Of a stretch of 64,000 nucleotides of DNA, positions 36,680 to 45,902 are shown in pieces. Position numbers and translations under genes: made by a program. Position 1 is the stretch's first letter. The number at the start of each line of letters is the position of its first letter. A model generated the notes under the pieces. The model did not search any database, was not told the DNA's origin, and saw only the letters and a list, made by a program, of their open reading frames with translations. The DNA lies in assembly GCA_014695255.1 (NCBI GenBank), contig JACJNX010000034.1, positions 62,001 to 126,000 on the forward strand, given 5' to 3'. The stretch is from Cyanobacteria bacterium FACHB-63 (GTDB lineage: Bacteria; Cyanobacteriota; Cyanobacteriia; Leptolyngbyales; Leptolyngbyaceae).

Positions 36680-37708
36680 ATGAAAGAGTCTATTTACGCT
36701 GCTTTGACTTGTGCCTGTCTGCTCACAAATATGCCTTTTAATCCAAAGCAAGCCTCTGCTGTACCCTTCCCCAAAGCTGTTGCACCTGCTCCGGTTCCTC
36801 TGTTTCAACAAGTAGAGCGCAGCACCATCACGATCTCTGGCCAAGCTTCCAAGCAAACTGTAGATTCAGCAGATATTTACCTCCCTAGCTCTCCTGCAAC
36901 TCCTGCAAAACGTCCTACAAAATCTCCCACAAGATTTCCCATTGTGTTACTCCTGCAAGGAGCATTAATTGATAAGTCAGCGTACTCAAGCTTCGCCACG
37001 GAGGTTGCTCGTTATGGATTCATCGTCGTTGTTCCCAATCACACGCGATCGCTGAAGGCTCCTAATGGACAAAGCATCACGGGATTAGCAGCCGAACAAC
37101 AGCAAGTCAACGATGTGCTTAAACAAATGATTGCCGAAAATTCCAACCCTACATCCCGCCTTGCTAACCGAGTTGATACAACCAAGCTAGGACTAATAGG
37201 GCATTCGTTCGGCGGCTATGCCGGATTAGGAGCAATTCAAAATCAGTGCTTTCCAGGAGTTTGTACAGGCAGCTTTACTCGCCCCCCAGAGCTAAAAGCG
37301 GGAATCTTTTACGGCACTAATTTCCAAACTCCACCGATTACAGGCACATTTCCAGCAATCAATAACCAGAGCATTCCGACCGCTCTAATTGCTGGCAGTC
37401 TTGATGGCGTGTCTACTTTAGACGAAACCCAAAGAACTTACGAGCAGATTCAAACTCCACCGAAAGCACTGATTATTGTCAAGGGAGCGAATCACTATGG
37501 CATTACCAATCAAGATAGTCCTCGTGATCCACGCCGATCCACCTTAAATCAAACTCAGTCAATCACAACGATCGCTCGATGGAGTGCATGGTTTTTACGC
37601 GCTCATTTACTGAGTGATCCAGTCGCGCTCGATCGAGTGTATAAACAGGGAAATCCTTACGACAGTAACGTTACTGTAACCAGTGTCAATGGGCAGCGTG
37701 AGGATTGA
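36680..37708 (+). CDS. Exported alpha/beta hydrolase (chlorophyllase/dienelactone hydrolase-like)
   Basis: 342 residues with a signal peptide-like N-terminus (hydrophobic to about residue 27, ending near QASA). The nucleophile elbow is LIGHSFGGYAGLGA. The likely acid is in AGSLDGVSTLDE and the base His in VKGANHYGITN, so the triad appears complete. Pro/Ser/Thr-rich segment 60-75 precedes the core. AGGAG lies 8 nt before the ATG. Homologues are described only as alpha/beta hydrolases or chlorophyllase-like, often periplasmic. Monocistronic, convergent with the next gene. Confidence 0.85.
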   Translation: MKESIYAALTCACLLTNMPFNPKQASAVPFPKAVAPAPVPLFQQVERSTITISGQASKQTVDSADIYLPSSPATPAKRPTKSPTRFPIVLLLQGALIDKSAYSSFATEVARYGFIVVVPNHTRSLKAPNGQSITGLAAEQQQVNDVLKQMIAENSNPTSRLANRVDTTKLGLIGHSFGGYAGLGAIQNQCFPGVCTGSFTRPPELKAGIFYGTNFQTPPITGTFPAINNQSIPTALIAGSLDGVSTLDETQRTYEQIQTPPKALIIVKGANHYGITNQDSPRDPRRSTLNQTQSITTIARWSAWFLRAHLLSDPVALDRVYKQGNPYDSNVTVTSVNGQRED

Positions 37709-37852
37709 CTTCCAGACGAGCATTCGTAAAATCTGCATCAAAGAAATCATCCTAGAAATCATTCTATTGTGCTGGGTCGCGATAAACTCGCTCATTGTGA
37801 TTGCATAAATTGTGATTGCATAATTAGGCTTCTCCTTCAAGTTTGTCGGAGA

Positions 37853-38182
37853 TTAGGGTGTTGTCAGATCATTGTGCAGCGATCGACCTGCTTGGGCGAG
37901 CGTCTGTCCCAATTGATCAACTTTTGCAGCTTCTTGCTCCTGAGCAACAGTTGCACAAGTCGCTTCACCTAATTCTTCAAGCATCGCTGCGATCGCTGTT
38001 GTACGTCCTTCTAGAATGGCTCGCTTCAGTTCACTTAACTTGCCAAACAAAGGAGTGTCTTGAAGCTGTATTTCCCAGCGTTCAATCAGCGCGATCGCAG
38101 CAGCAGGATCAGCCGCAGTCAGATTTTGTTGCAGCAGATTGAGTGTTGAATCTAAATCATTCATTTGAATGCGATGAGGCAT
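37853..38182 (-). CDS. Possible internal gene for the C-terminal helical domain
   Basis: Within the hydrolase fusion, in frame, ATG 38182 is preceded by AGGAG (38191-38195 on the plus strand, spaced 8 nt). It would give a separate 109-residue protein starting MPHRIQMNDLDSTLNLLQQN, helical, ending SLHNDLTTP. Two products, long fusion plus short domain, could thus arise from one message. Alternatively the Shine-Dalgarno is a relic of two genes that fused by loss of a stop. Confidence 0.4.
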   Translation of the reverse strand: MPHRIQMNDLDSTLNLLQQNLTAADPAAAIALIERWEIQLQDTPLFGKLSELKRAILEGRTTAIAAMLEELGEATCATVAQEQEAAKVDQLGQTLAQAGRSLHNDLTTP

Positions 38183-39085
38183 CTTCTGTTCTCCTGACGA
38201 CGAATTCAGCAGTGTTAGATACTTCCGAATCAACCCGATCGCGATCTCGGGCAGTTCGAGATGTGGGGTGAGCCGACCCTCCTCAATAGTCTCAGAACTT
38301 CGGATTGCAGACGGATTAATCTCGGCGAACCGCCGTCCCATCTCTGGATCGGTATATTCGGTTTTCTGTCCCCAAAGCAAAGCAGTTGGTGTTGTCAGCT
38401 TGGGAATGTACTGCGCCAAATCAAAGCTTAAGTCGCCGCGCACAAATGCGAGAGCGGCATATTCTGCATTTGGCTGCTGTGCGGATTGCAAATAAGCTTG
38501 AGCAATTTCGGGATAGACACGATCTCGATTCGCAAATTGCCGCTGCTCCAAAAATCCCCGAATTCCTGATTCTGTAGCTACTCCAGCACTATAGAAAAAT
38601 CGATCGAGAATCGGAATTTTGATAATTTGAGCAAACAGATTCTCACTGTAATTCCGTCCGAAGTCATTTAAGCCTGCCGCAGTAACAAGAATCAGCGATT
38701 TAAACAATTCGGGGTGTTCTACTGCGGCTCGAACCGTGAATGCTGCGGTCAAGCCGGATGCAATTACGGTAACTGGAGCATTGCAGGTTTGCTTGATAAA
38801 CTCGACGATCGTTTGCACATAATCTTCGATGCGATAGTTGCGAGCGGGATGGGCTGACCGTCCCCATCCAATCAAGTCCGGTGCTAAAACCCGATAGTCA
38901 GCAGCAAAAGCCGGATAGACCTTTGACCACTCATACGCCGAGGAACCTCCGCCTAGAGCATGGAGGAATACTAATGGTTCTGAAGCGGAATTTTGGTTCC
39001 AAAGCTTTCCTTCGGCAGTGTAGTACACGATCTCACCGAGCGAGGTATTAAGCGATCGTGTTCCAAATCCAGGTGGTATAAACAT
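37853..39085 (-). CDS. Alpha/beta-hydrolase-fold protein lacking nucleophile, fused to a helical C-terminal domain
   Basis: 410 residues from ATG 39085, which has a G-rich Shine-Dalgarno; an upstream ATG at 39118 has none. Residues 1-300 are an alpha/beta-hydrolase fold (FLHALGGGSSAYEW oxyanion loop, LAPDLIGWGRSAHP). By eye the nucleophile elbow reads VIASGLTA, so the Ser position is Gly111. The acid region reads WGQKTEYTD, where the usual Asp is Thr; the final His (LTPHLELPE) remains. This suggests a pseudoenzyme. The C-terminal 109 residues are a separate helical domain that begins with its own Met and ribosome-binding site (see the internal gene). No signal peptide. Confidence 0.8.
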   Translation of the reverse strand: MFIPPGFGTRSLNTSLGEIVYYTAEGKLWNQNSASEPLVFLHALGGGSSAYEWSKVYPAFAADYRVLAPDLIGWGRSAHPARNYRIEDYVQTIVEFIKQTCNAPVTVIASGLTAAFTVRAAVEHPELFKSLILVTAAGLNDFGRNYSENLFAQIIKIPILDRFFYSAGVATESGIRGFLEQRQFANRDRVYPEIAQAYLQSAQQPNAEYAALAFVRGDLSFDLAQYIPKLTTPTALLWGQKTEYTDPEMGRRFAEINPSAIRSSETIEEGRLTPHLELPEIAIGLIRKYLTLLNSSSGEQKMPHRIQMNDLDSTLNLLQQNLTAADPAAAIALIERWEIQLQDTPLFGKLSELKRAILEGRTTAIAAMLEELGEATCATVAQEQEAAKVDQLGQTLAQAGRSLHNDLTTP

Positions 39086-39113
39086 AAAAATGACCCCCGA
39101 CTTGATTTGGTGC

Positions 39114-39128
39114 AGCATTAATAATGCT
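39114..39128. promoter_or_regulatory. Short palindrome upstream of the pseudo-hydrolase gene
   Basis: AGCATTA-N-TAATGCT, a perfect 7-bp inverted repeat with one central base, about 29 bp ahead of the preferred start at 39085. Possible repressor operator; unproven. Confidence 0.3.
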
Positions 39129-39241
39129 ATTTCTGCTGTAGAACAGAATCAGTCTCAGGGTCAGATTCGATTAGTTGTAATCTTGTTAAATAATTTGGTG
39201 AGATAGCGCCCTGAAGAAATACTGTATTTTTTTGCGTAATG

Positions 39242-39733
39242 CTACTTTTTGGCTTTCTGAGTGAGAGGCATCAACCACCAAATCACGCCAATCGTGCACC
39301 CAATGAGGATAGCAGCAACCGTTGACCAGGGCTGCCCAACCACTTCATTCATCACTAATTGCGTTGTAGAAATCAACGCGATCGAAAGCGCGATCGTTCC
39401 TACGATAATGATTCGCGTCGATAGCCGTTTAAATCGTCCCCGATGCCTCAAAGGTCTTCTAATTCGATGCTGTGCGGCTGGCGCACTAAAGCAGACTAAA
39501 CTTGCGATCGCGCCAATAAACGCAACAATATAGACCCACTTCTCAAACGCTGCAATCTTAGAAAATCCCTCACTAAACGGAAGCAAGATGAGAAATCCAG
39601 TCAATATCTGACTTCCCTGTTGCAAGACTCGCAATTCCTGCAACATCTCGTTCAGGCTTTGCTCGTCATGCTCACCAGGGTTGATTGAAGTTAATGAATC
39701 TTGGGCAATAAGCGATGTAGTCTGTTGTGTCAC
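39242..39733 (-). CDS. DUF6328-type small membrane protein
   Basis: 163 residues. The cytoplasmic N-terminus holds SLNEMLQELRVLQQGSQILTG, a pattern typical of the DUF6328 family, followed by four hydrophobic segments (around residues 44-60, 68-85, 107-125, 138-155) with basic loops (RIRRPLRHRGRFKRL). Inner membrane, function unknown. Monocistronic. The 338-bp stretch upstream contains no gene. Confidence 0.8.
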   Translation of the reverse strand: MTQQTTSLIAQDSLTSINPGEHDEQSLNEMLQELRVLQQGSQILTGFLILLPFSEGFSKIAAFEKWVYIVAFIGAIASLVCFSAPAAQHRIRRPLRHRGRFKRLSTRIIIVGTIALSIALISTTQLVMNEVVGQPWSTVAAILIGCTIGVIWWLMPLTQKAKK

Positions 39734-40071
39734 TGAGTCTGTCCTCTCGCTTGCAAGCTGTGAGCCTAAAATTTGAGTTCACAGGGTAAAGTATAAATTA
39801 AGAGTAGATTAAAGAAATGATTTGGCGTGTCTTGCGGTAGATAGACTTCGCGAATTCAAACCACTCCCCGTAGTAACTATTCAAAGCTAAGGATTCAAAA
39901 GCCAAGAAATTAGTCGCTCGACTGAATAGAATCATCTGGGTTGAAGGCGGCGATCGTCTTACACAATTCATCCTGCAATTCCCTCTGAATCAGCAAGCCT
40001 GACTCTGTGGCGCGTCTTTACCCAGATCTGTCGCGAGGATTTAGAGATTTCGCATAAAGCTTACTTTGCAA
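39734..40071. other. Intergenic region, no gene seen
   Basis: 338 bp between the DUF6328 gene start and the ndhB terminator. All frames are broken by stops. There is an AT-rich part near 39790-39820 (candidate promoter for the DUF6328 gene, on the minus strand). No tRNA fold or repeat recognised. Confidence 0.5.
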
Positions 40072-40104
40072 TAAAAAAGCCGACTGATTTCAATCAGTCG
40101 GCTT
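40072..40104 (-). terminator. Intrinsic terminator of ndhB
   Basis: GCCGACTGATT (40079-40089) and AATCAGTCGGC (40092-40102) form a perfect 11-bp stem with a 2-nt gap. Read on the minus strand it is followed by TTTTTTAT, a good factor-independent terminator 19 nt beyond the ndhB stop. Confidence 0.92.
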
Positions 40105-40122
40105 CCTAAATTTCGCCTAAAC

Positions 40123-41706
40123 CTAACCTCGAATTTTAGCTTGAACCAGTTCAGCCGTTTCTTGAGGCTGTGCCGCGATCGGTTGGCTCTTCACGACTGC
40201 TTGCTGCAAGAGCGGCGATCTTACGACCGAATCATTTGCCAGCGTAAACAGAGGATTCGAGAGAATACCCGCGATCGAAGTTGCAATCAGGGTCAGAATC
40301 AAACCGACTTGCAGCGGACGCAACCCAGGAAGATTCCAGACGATCGGCGGATAGTTTTTGACCACGTCCGACATTTCTTGCGGCTCTTTCACGACCATCA
40401 TCTTCACCACTCGGATGTAGTAGTAAATCGAGATCACGCTCGTCACCAAGCCCAAAATCACCAGCGTATAAGCTCCCGCTTGCCAAGCTGCCCAGAATAA
40501 ATACAGCTTACCGAAGAAGCCTGCCAAGGGAGGAATCCCGCCGAGTGAAAGCAAACACACGCTTAACGCCAAAGTCAGCAATGGATCTTTCTGATACAAG
40601 CCGGAATATTCGCTGATTTGGTCGGTTCCAGTCCGCAGCGAGAACAGAATGATGCAGGTGAACGCACCCAAGTTCATGAACAGGTAAATCATCAGATAGA
40701 ACAGCATACTGGCATAACCAGCATCTGAGCCGATCACTAGCCCGATCATCACAAAGCCTGCTTGACCGATCGACGAATACGCCAGCAGTCGCTTCATGCT
40801 GGTTTGCGCCAGAGCGACCACGTTTCCAAGCACCATACTCAGAATCGCCAGCGTCGTCATCACCAAATGCCACTGATCTGTAACTTGTGGGAATGCCGTC
40901 ACCAGCAAACGAATCGCCAGACCGAATCCAGCCGCTTTTGAACCAACCGACAGGAACGCGACCACCGGAGTGGGCGAACCTTCATAAACATCCGGTGTCC
41001 ACTGGTGGAACGGAACGGCTGCAATCTTGAAGGCAATACCCGCGATCGCAAATACCAGCGCAATCACCAGCCCGATCGACTGATCTAACCCTGCGGCTGA
41101 GATTTGTTGTGCGATCGTCGAGAGTTGAGTTTCACCGCCCGACAGTCCGTACAGCAGTGATGCACCGTAGAGGAAAATCGCCGAACTCGATGCGCCAATC
41201 AAGAGATATTTCAGCGCGGCTTCGTTCGATCGCGGATCGCGTTTGGTGTAGCCCGTCAATAAATAAGACGAGATACTGAGCGTTTCTAGCGACACATACA
41301 CCGAAACCAATTCATCCGAGCCACAGAGGAACATTCCGCCCAGCGTCGCCGTAAGCAAAATCGTGAGGAATTCAGCCAGTGCGGTTCCCGACTGCTCGAC
41401 ATAGCGCACTGACATCAGAATCGTGACGGCTGCCGAGAGCGCAACGATCCCCCGAAGCACGATGCTCAAGTCATCGCTATTAAATTCCCCCAAAAATCCA
41501 ATTGGGGTGGGGCTATCCCAAAGCGTGAACAATGACCCTACCGCCGTCAGCAAACCGCCGATCGCAAAATAGGGTGTCCATTTTGAGGAATTTTGTCGCC
41601 CTACAATTAAGTCGCCCACAATGACGACCATGATGGTAGTGATCACGATCACTTCTGGAAGGATCGTCCCAGCATTGAGCTGAGCCACGAGAGAAGCAAA
41701 ATCCAT
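40123..41706 (-). CDS. ndhB: NAD(P)H-quinone oxidoreductase (NDH-1) subunit 2, NdhB
   Basis: Proton-pumping membrane subunit of cyanobacterial NDH-1, essential for respiration, cyclic electron flow and CO2 uptake. 527 residues, the usual length. About 14 hydrophobic helices. Characteristic segments include [58 protein letters not shown] (with antiporter-family charged residues), [16 protein letters not shown] and [13 protein letters not shown]. Start [18 protein letters not shown] is conserved. Monocistronic with its own terminator. Confidence 0.97.
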   Translation of the reverse strand: MDFASLVAQLNAGTILPEVIVITTIMVVIVGDLIVGRQNSSKWTPYFAIGGLLTAVGSLFTLWDSPTPIGFLGEFNSDDLSIVLRGIVALSAAVTILMSVRYVEQSGTALAEFLTILLTATLGGMFLCGSDELVSVYVSLETLSISSYLLTGYTKRDPRSNEAALKYLLIGASSSAIFLYGASLLYGLSGGETQLSTIAQQISAAGLDQSIGLVIALVFAIAGIAFKIAAVPFHQWTPDVYEGSPTPVVAFLSVGSKAAGFGLAIRLLVTAFPQVTDQWHLVMTTLAILSMVLGNVVALAQTSMKRLLAYSSIGQAGFVMIGLVIGSDAGYASMLFYLMIYLFMNLGAFTCIILFSLRTGTDQISEYSGLYQKDPLLTLALSVCLLSLGGIPPLAGFFGKLYLFWAAWQAGAYTLVILGLVTSVISIYYYIRVVKMMVVKEPQEMSDVVKNYPPIVWNLPGLRPLQVGLILTLIATSIAGILSNPLFTLANDSVVRSPLLQQAVVKSQPIAAQPQETAELVQAKIRG

Positions 41707-42208
41707 AGCACGAAGTCCGTAGGAGCAGGAATTAACAAAAATTTATGCTAGGCGCACTTTCATTTGAGTCAAGCGAATACTTCGCCTTCTAGGGATTCTA
41801 TCGTGCAACGGCTGCCTCGTTCTCGTTGAATCTCGCTTCTCTGGTGCATCTTGTAATTGGGATCGTTATGATTCACCCATCAAGTGTGATCTATATTGAT
41901 CAAGCAACTGCCGTCAGAATGAGTTTCCGCCAAAAGATAGACGATCGACGATCTATCGTCTACAGTCATAGACTTAGATGTTTGTGACAGTTATTTCGAC
42001 TGGTCTATTTCTTCTTCTGGATTTGGAACATTTTCTGGTGAATCAAATTGAGCAGTTGGGTATGGTTATAAGTTAGAGGCAAGTGGCATCACGGCTGCTA
42101 TACGCCTCAAGCGTGGTTTTCCGTACCCCACGATCGATCAAAGTGAGTGATATTGGTATCAATACGCCCTGATTCTTGTTGAACAGCGATTTCTAGTTAG
42201 ACAGACTC
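41707..42208. other. 502-bp divergent promoter region of ndhB and topA
   Basis: No open frame of substance and no RNA gene recognised. A hairpin TAGACGAT (41938-41945) / ATCGTCTA (41955-41962) with a 9-nt loop sits midway, and the flanks should contain promoters of both divergent genes. The unusual length for a divergent intergenic region may indicate long leaders. Confidence 0.55.
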
Positions 42209-44920
42209 ATGCCAACTCTTGTCATTGTCGAATCTCCGACGAAAGCCCGTACCATTCGCAACTACTTGCCTCGCGGCTACCGCGTTGAGGCATCGATGGG
42301 ACATGTGCGCGATCTCCCTCAATCCACAAGCGATGTCCCCGATTCGATTACCGATAAACGGGTACGGGAACTCGGCGTCAATATTGAGGCAGGCTTTGAG
42401 CCAATTTATCTTATTCCAAAGGATAAATCGAAAGTCGTCAAGACCTTAAAAGATGCGCTGAAAGAAGCGGATGAATTGGTGCTAGCAACTGACGAAGACC
42501 GCGAGGGTGAAAGTATTAGCTGGCACTTGCTCCAGCTTCTCAAGCCGAAAGTGCCCGTCAAGCGCATGGTGTTCCACGAAATCACCGAAGACGCGATCAA
42601 GCGGGCGATCGATAACTGCCGCGATATCGATGTGAGATTAGTCCGCGCTCAGGAAACGCGCCGGATTCTCGATCGCTTGGTCGGCTACACGCTGTCGCCG
42701 CTGCTCTGGAAGAAGATTGCCTATGGTCTGTCTGCCGGTCGGGTGCAGTCGGTTGCCGTGCGGCTGCTAGTGAATCGGGAGCGTCAACGCCGCGCCTTCC
42801 GCAAAGGGACGTATTGGGATTTAAAGGCACTCTTGGCGGTGGATGCCGCTCCGAAACAAGAATTTGAAGCGAAGCTCGTTACATTAGCGGGACGAAAAAT
42901 CGCGACGGGTGCGGATTTTGATGAATCGACCGGGCAAATTGCCGCAGGTCGAAACGTCGTATTGTTGAGCGAAGAAGAAGCAAGAGCCTTACACGCCCGA
43001 TTAGACGGCAAAGTTTGGACGGTTTCGGATCTAGAAGAACGTCCGGTTACTCGGAAACCTTCGCCTCCGTTTACGACTTCGACGCTGCAACAAGAAGCGA
43101 ACCGTAAATTAGGCTTATCGGCGCGGGATACGATGCGGACGGCGCAGAGCCTATACGAGCAAGGCTACATTACTTATATGCGGACGGACTCGGTGCATTT
43201 ATCGCAGCAAGCGATCGCCGCTGCCCGCAGTTGTGTTGAAGCGATGTACGGAACCGATTACCTCAGCCCCCAACCGCGCCAATACACCACTAAGAGCAAA
43301 GGTGCACAGGAGGCACACGAAGCGATTCGTCCCGCAGGAAGTACCTTCCGCACTCCGAGAGAAAGTGGACTAAGAGAGCGCGAATTAAAACTGTACGACT
43401 TGATTTGGAAGCGAACCGTTGCGTCTCAAATGGCAGAAGCACGCCAAACCCAGGTGACGGCGCAGATTCAGGTTGAAGATGCCGGATTTAGAGCGAGCGG
43501 CAAGCGGATCGATTTTCCAGGATTCTTCCGGGCGTATGTGGAGGGATCAGACGATCCGAACGCCGCGATCGAGAACCAAGAAATCATTCTGCCGCCGATG
43601 CGGGCTGGCGACCATCCCAAGTGCAATCAATTAGAAGCGATCGGGCATGAAACCCAACCGCCCGCCCGTTTTACCGAAGCTTCTCTCGTCAAAATGCTAG
43701 AAAGTGAAGGGATTGGACGGCCTTCGACCTACGCCAGCATTATTGGCACGATTACCGATGAACGTAAAGGCTATGCTCAACTGGTCGGAAATACTCTCGT
43801 TCCAACCTTTACAGCATTTGCGGTCGTAGATTTGCTTGAAAAGCATTTTCCGGACATTGTAGATCTGCGGTTTACGTCCAAAATGGAGCAAACCTTAGAT
43901 GACATTGCCACGGGTGAAGTCGATTGGCTGCCGTATTTGAAGCAGTTTTATCTTGGGGATCAAGGGCTTGAAACTCAGGTCAAAGAGCGCGACAGCAACA
44001 TCGACCCTAAAGAAGCACGAACGATTCATCTTGATGATCTAGAAACAAAAATTCGGATTAGCCGCACCGGAGCGTACATTGAATCCGAGAACGGCAACAT
44101 CAATTTGCCGAAAGATATGCCACCTGCGGATCTTAACCCCGAACAGGTTGAGGTCTTGCTGAAAGGTCCGAAAGTGCTGGGGTATCATCCCGAATCTGGA
44201 GAGCCAATTTACGTCAAGCTGGGTCCTTACGGGCATTATATTCAGCTTGGCGATAAAACCGACGAGAATCCAAAACCAAAGAATGTCTCGATTCCGCCGA
44301 AGGTGAAGCCCGAAGACGTGACTCTGGACATGGCGGTTGGATTACTGTCGTTGCCTCGAACATTGGGTGTTCACCCAGAAACGGAGCGGAAAATTCAAGC
44401 CGCGATCGGTCGCTTTGGTCCCTACATCGTGCATGATCTGGGCAAAGACGAAGAAGGCAAAGCGCAGAAAGACTATCGATCGCTTAAAGCAGGCGATGAT
44501 GTGACGACAATTACGCTTGATCGAGCTTTACAACTGTTTGCAGAACCGAAAGCTGTTCGCGGCAAACGCGGTACTGCTACCCCCCTTCGAGAGTTAGGCG
44601 CACATCCCGACGATGGAGAACCTGTCAACATCTACAACGGACCTTATGGTGCTTACCTCAAACATGGCAAAGTGAACGCCTCACTGCCTGAGGGTCAGAC
44701 GGTTGAGGACATCACGATGGATGTAGCGGTTCAAGCGTTAGCGGCAAAAGCTGGCACGAAGAAAACTACCAAGTCTAAGAAGACCACAACCACGAAAACC
44801 ACTGCGAAGAAAACGGCGGCTAAGAGTTCGACGAAAACTGCGGCAAAGCGATCGACGACGAAAGCGGCAGCGGCGAAAAAATCGACAGGTACAAGCAAGC
44901 GCGTTAAGGCAAATGACTAA
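42209..44920 (+). CDS. topA: DNA topoisomerase I (type IA)
   Basis: Relaxes negative supercoils. 903 residues. The Toprim domain starts with [13 protein letters not shown] and has TDEDREGES. The active-site Tyr, predicted at 323, is in [27 protein letters not shown] and [12 protein letters not shown] are also present. In place of the zinc fingers of the Escherichia coli enzyme the C-terminus has repeated TopoI C-terminal-type domains with motifs such as [20 protein letters not shown] and [10 protein letters not shown], and ends in a Lys/Thr/Ala-rich tail of about 55 residues (about 848-903) likely to bind DNA. This layout is usual for cyanobacteria. Confidence 0.97.
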   Translation: MPTLVIVESPTKARTIRNYLPRGYRVEASMGHVRDLPQSTSDVPDSITDKRVRELGVNIEAGFEPIYLIPKDKSKVVKTLKDALKEADELVLATDEDREGESISWHLLQLLKPKVPVKRMVFHEITEDAIKRAIDNCRDIDVRLVRAQETRRILDRLVGYTLSPLLWKKIAYGLSAGRVQSVAVRLLVNRERQRRAFRKGTYWDLKALLAVDAAPKQEFEAKLVTLAGRKIATGADFDESTGQIAAGRNVVLLSEEEARALHARLDGKVWTVSDLEERPVTRKPSPPFTTSTLQQEANRKLGLSARDTMRTAQSLYEQGYITYMRTDSVHLSQQAIAAARSCVEAMYGTDYLSPQPRQYTTKSKGAQEAHEAIRPAGSTFRTPRESGLRERELKLYDLIWKRTVASQMAEARQTQVTAQIQVEDAGFRASGKRIDFPGFFRAYVEGSDDPNAAIENQEIILPPMRAGDHPKCNQLEAIGHETQPPARFTEASLVKMLESEGIGRPSTYASIIGTITDERKGYAQLVGNTLVPTFTAFAVVDLLEKHFPDIVDLRFTSKMEQTLDDIATGEVDWLPYLKQFYLGDQGLETQVKERDSNIDPKEARTIHLDDLETKIRISRTGAYIESENGNINLPKDMPPADLNPEQVEVLLKGPKVLGYHPESGEPIYVKLGPYGHYIQLGDKTDENPKPKNVSIPPKVKPEDVTLDMAVGLLSLPRTLGVHPETERKIQAAIGRFGPYIVHDLGKDEEGKAQKDYRSLKAGDDVTTITLDRALQLFAEPKAVRGKRGTATPLRELGAHPDDGEPVNIYNGPYGAYLKHGKVNASLPEGQTVEDITMDVAVQALAAKAGTKKTTKSKKTTTTKTTAKKTAAKSSTKTAAKRSTTKAAAAKKSTGTSKRVKAND

Positions 44921-44925
44921 TCCAC

Positions 44926-44973
44926 AGTTGGAGAAGCTAATGCGATGATTTTTTCTGCATGGCTTCTCCAACT
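44926..44973. terminator. 12-bp inverted repeat between convergent topA and BrkB genes
   Basis: AGTTGGAGAAGC (44926-44937) and GCTTCTCCAACT (44962-44973) are exact inverted copies. The left arm touches the stop of the BrkB-like gene, and the right arm lies within its last codons. There is no T-run following either arm. It may serve as a shared end-of-transcript structure. Confidence 0.4.
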
Positions 44974-45839
44974 ACAGCATTCACTAAACCGCCTAACAGC
45001 ATCACAAACGCGCTGAGGTAAAGCCAGAGCAGCAAAACAATCACAGCCCCGATCGCGCCGTACACTTGGCTGAAATTCCCAACTTGAGCCACATAAAACC
45101 GCAGCAATCCAGACAGCATTGCCCAGAGTAACGCGGCTAGAATTGCTCCCGGCAGAATTGGTGTTCCATGCTGCCACTGGCTCGTCCCAAACCGATAAAT
45201 AAAGCTCAGCGCTAACGCCAGAATCACTAATGCGATCGGTAAGCTCAAATGGTGCCAGAGGTGAAATACGCTATGGGCAAACCCGCCACTGTTAAAGGCG
45301 ACAATCTGGACTGCAACATCGCTAATCACGACAATCAGCAGCGCAGCCACAAGCAGCAAAACTGTTCCTAGTGCTAAAGCGAGTGCGACTAATTTCGCCT
45401 GCCAAAACGGTCGCACTCGTTGACGCGGAATCCGATAGATCTGATCTAAAGCTGCCATTGTTGAACCTGTCACGCTCGAAGACACCCAGATTGCCGCTAA
45501 GAAACTGAGCGAGAATAACTCCTGATTGCTTCTTGCTTGTAGATATTTCAGTGATCCCCGAATGAGGGTGACTGCTTGTTCCGGAATGACTTGATTCAGT
45601 TGGTTAGTTAGGGTGCGGAAATTGGCTTCGGAAAGCTCGAACAGCCCGATCGCGCTCAAGACAGCGAGTGCCGCTGGAAACAGTGCAAAAATCGCATTGT
45701 AAGCAATTTCAGCCGAGAGTCCGGGTAAGCGATGTTGAGCAGCCCGTCGAATAACGACTGCCACCGTTTTGAAGTTAAGGTACTTGAGGAATTGAAAAAA
45801 GCGGATTATCAGAGCTAAACCGGACAGGCGTTTCAGCAT
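44937..45839 (-). CDS. YihY/BrkB family inner-membrane protein
   Basis: 300 residues with six hydrophobic segments. Family signatures are LSAEIAYNAIFALFPAALAVLSAIGL near the N-terminus (quoted in part as AEIAYNAIFALFPAAL), AIWVSSSVTGSTMAALDQIY in the middle, and GAIGAVIVLLLWLYLSAFV followed by LLGGLVNA. The family was once called ribonuclease BN by mistake; its members are putative transporters of unknown substrate. Convergent with topA; 63 bp downstream of the membrane-protein gene on the same strand and possibly part of that transcript. Confidence 0.92.
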   Translation of the reverse strand: MLKRLSGLALIIRFFQFLKYLNFKTVAVVIRRAAQHRLPGLSAEIAYNAIFALFPAALAVLSAIGLFELSEANFRTLTNQLNQVIPEQAVTLIRGSLKYLQARSNQELFSLSFLAAIWVSSSVTGSTMAALDQIYRIPRQRVRPFWQAKLVALALALGTVLLLVAALLIVVISDVAVQIVAFNSGGFAHSVFHLWHHLSLPIALVILALALSFIYRFGTSQWQHGTPILPGAILAALLWAMLSGLLRFYVAQVGNFSQVYGAIGAVIVLLLWLYLSAFVMLLGGLVNAVVGEAMQKKSSH

Positions 45840-45902
45840 TGTGAATCGGTGACATTCTCGCGAATCCTAGCAGTTTAGCCAATGCAACCGGAAAACGCTG
45901 TA

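Noticed and set aside
41707-42208. tRNA or riboswitch in the ndhB-topA gap
   Set aside because: No cloverleaf or known aptamer core was found on reading both strands; only one hairpin is clear.
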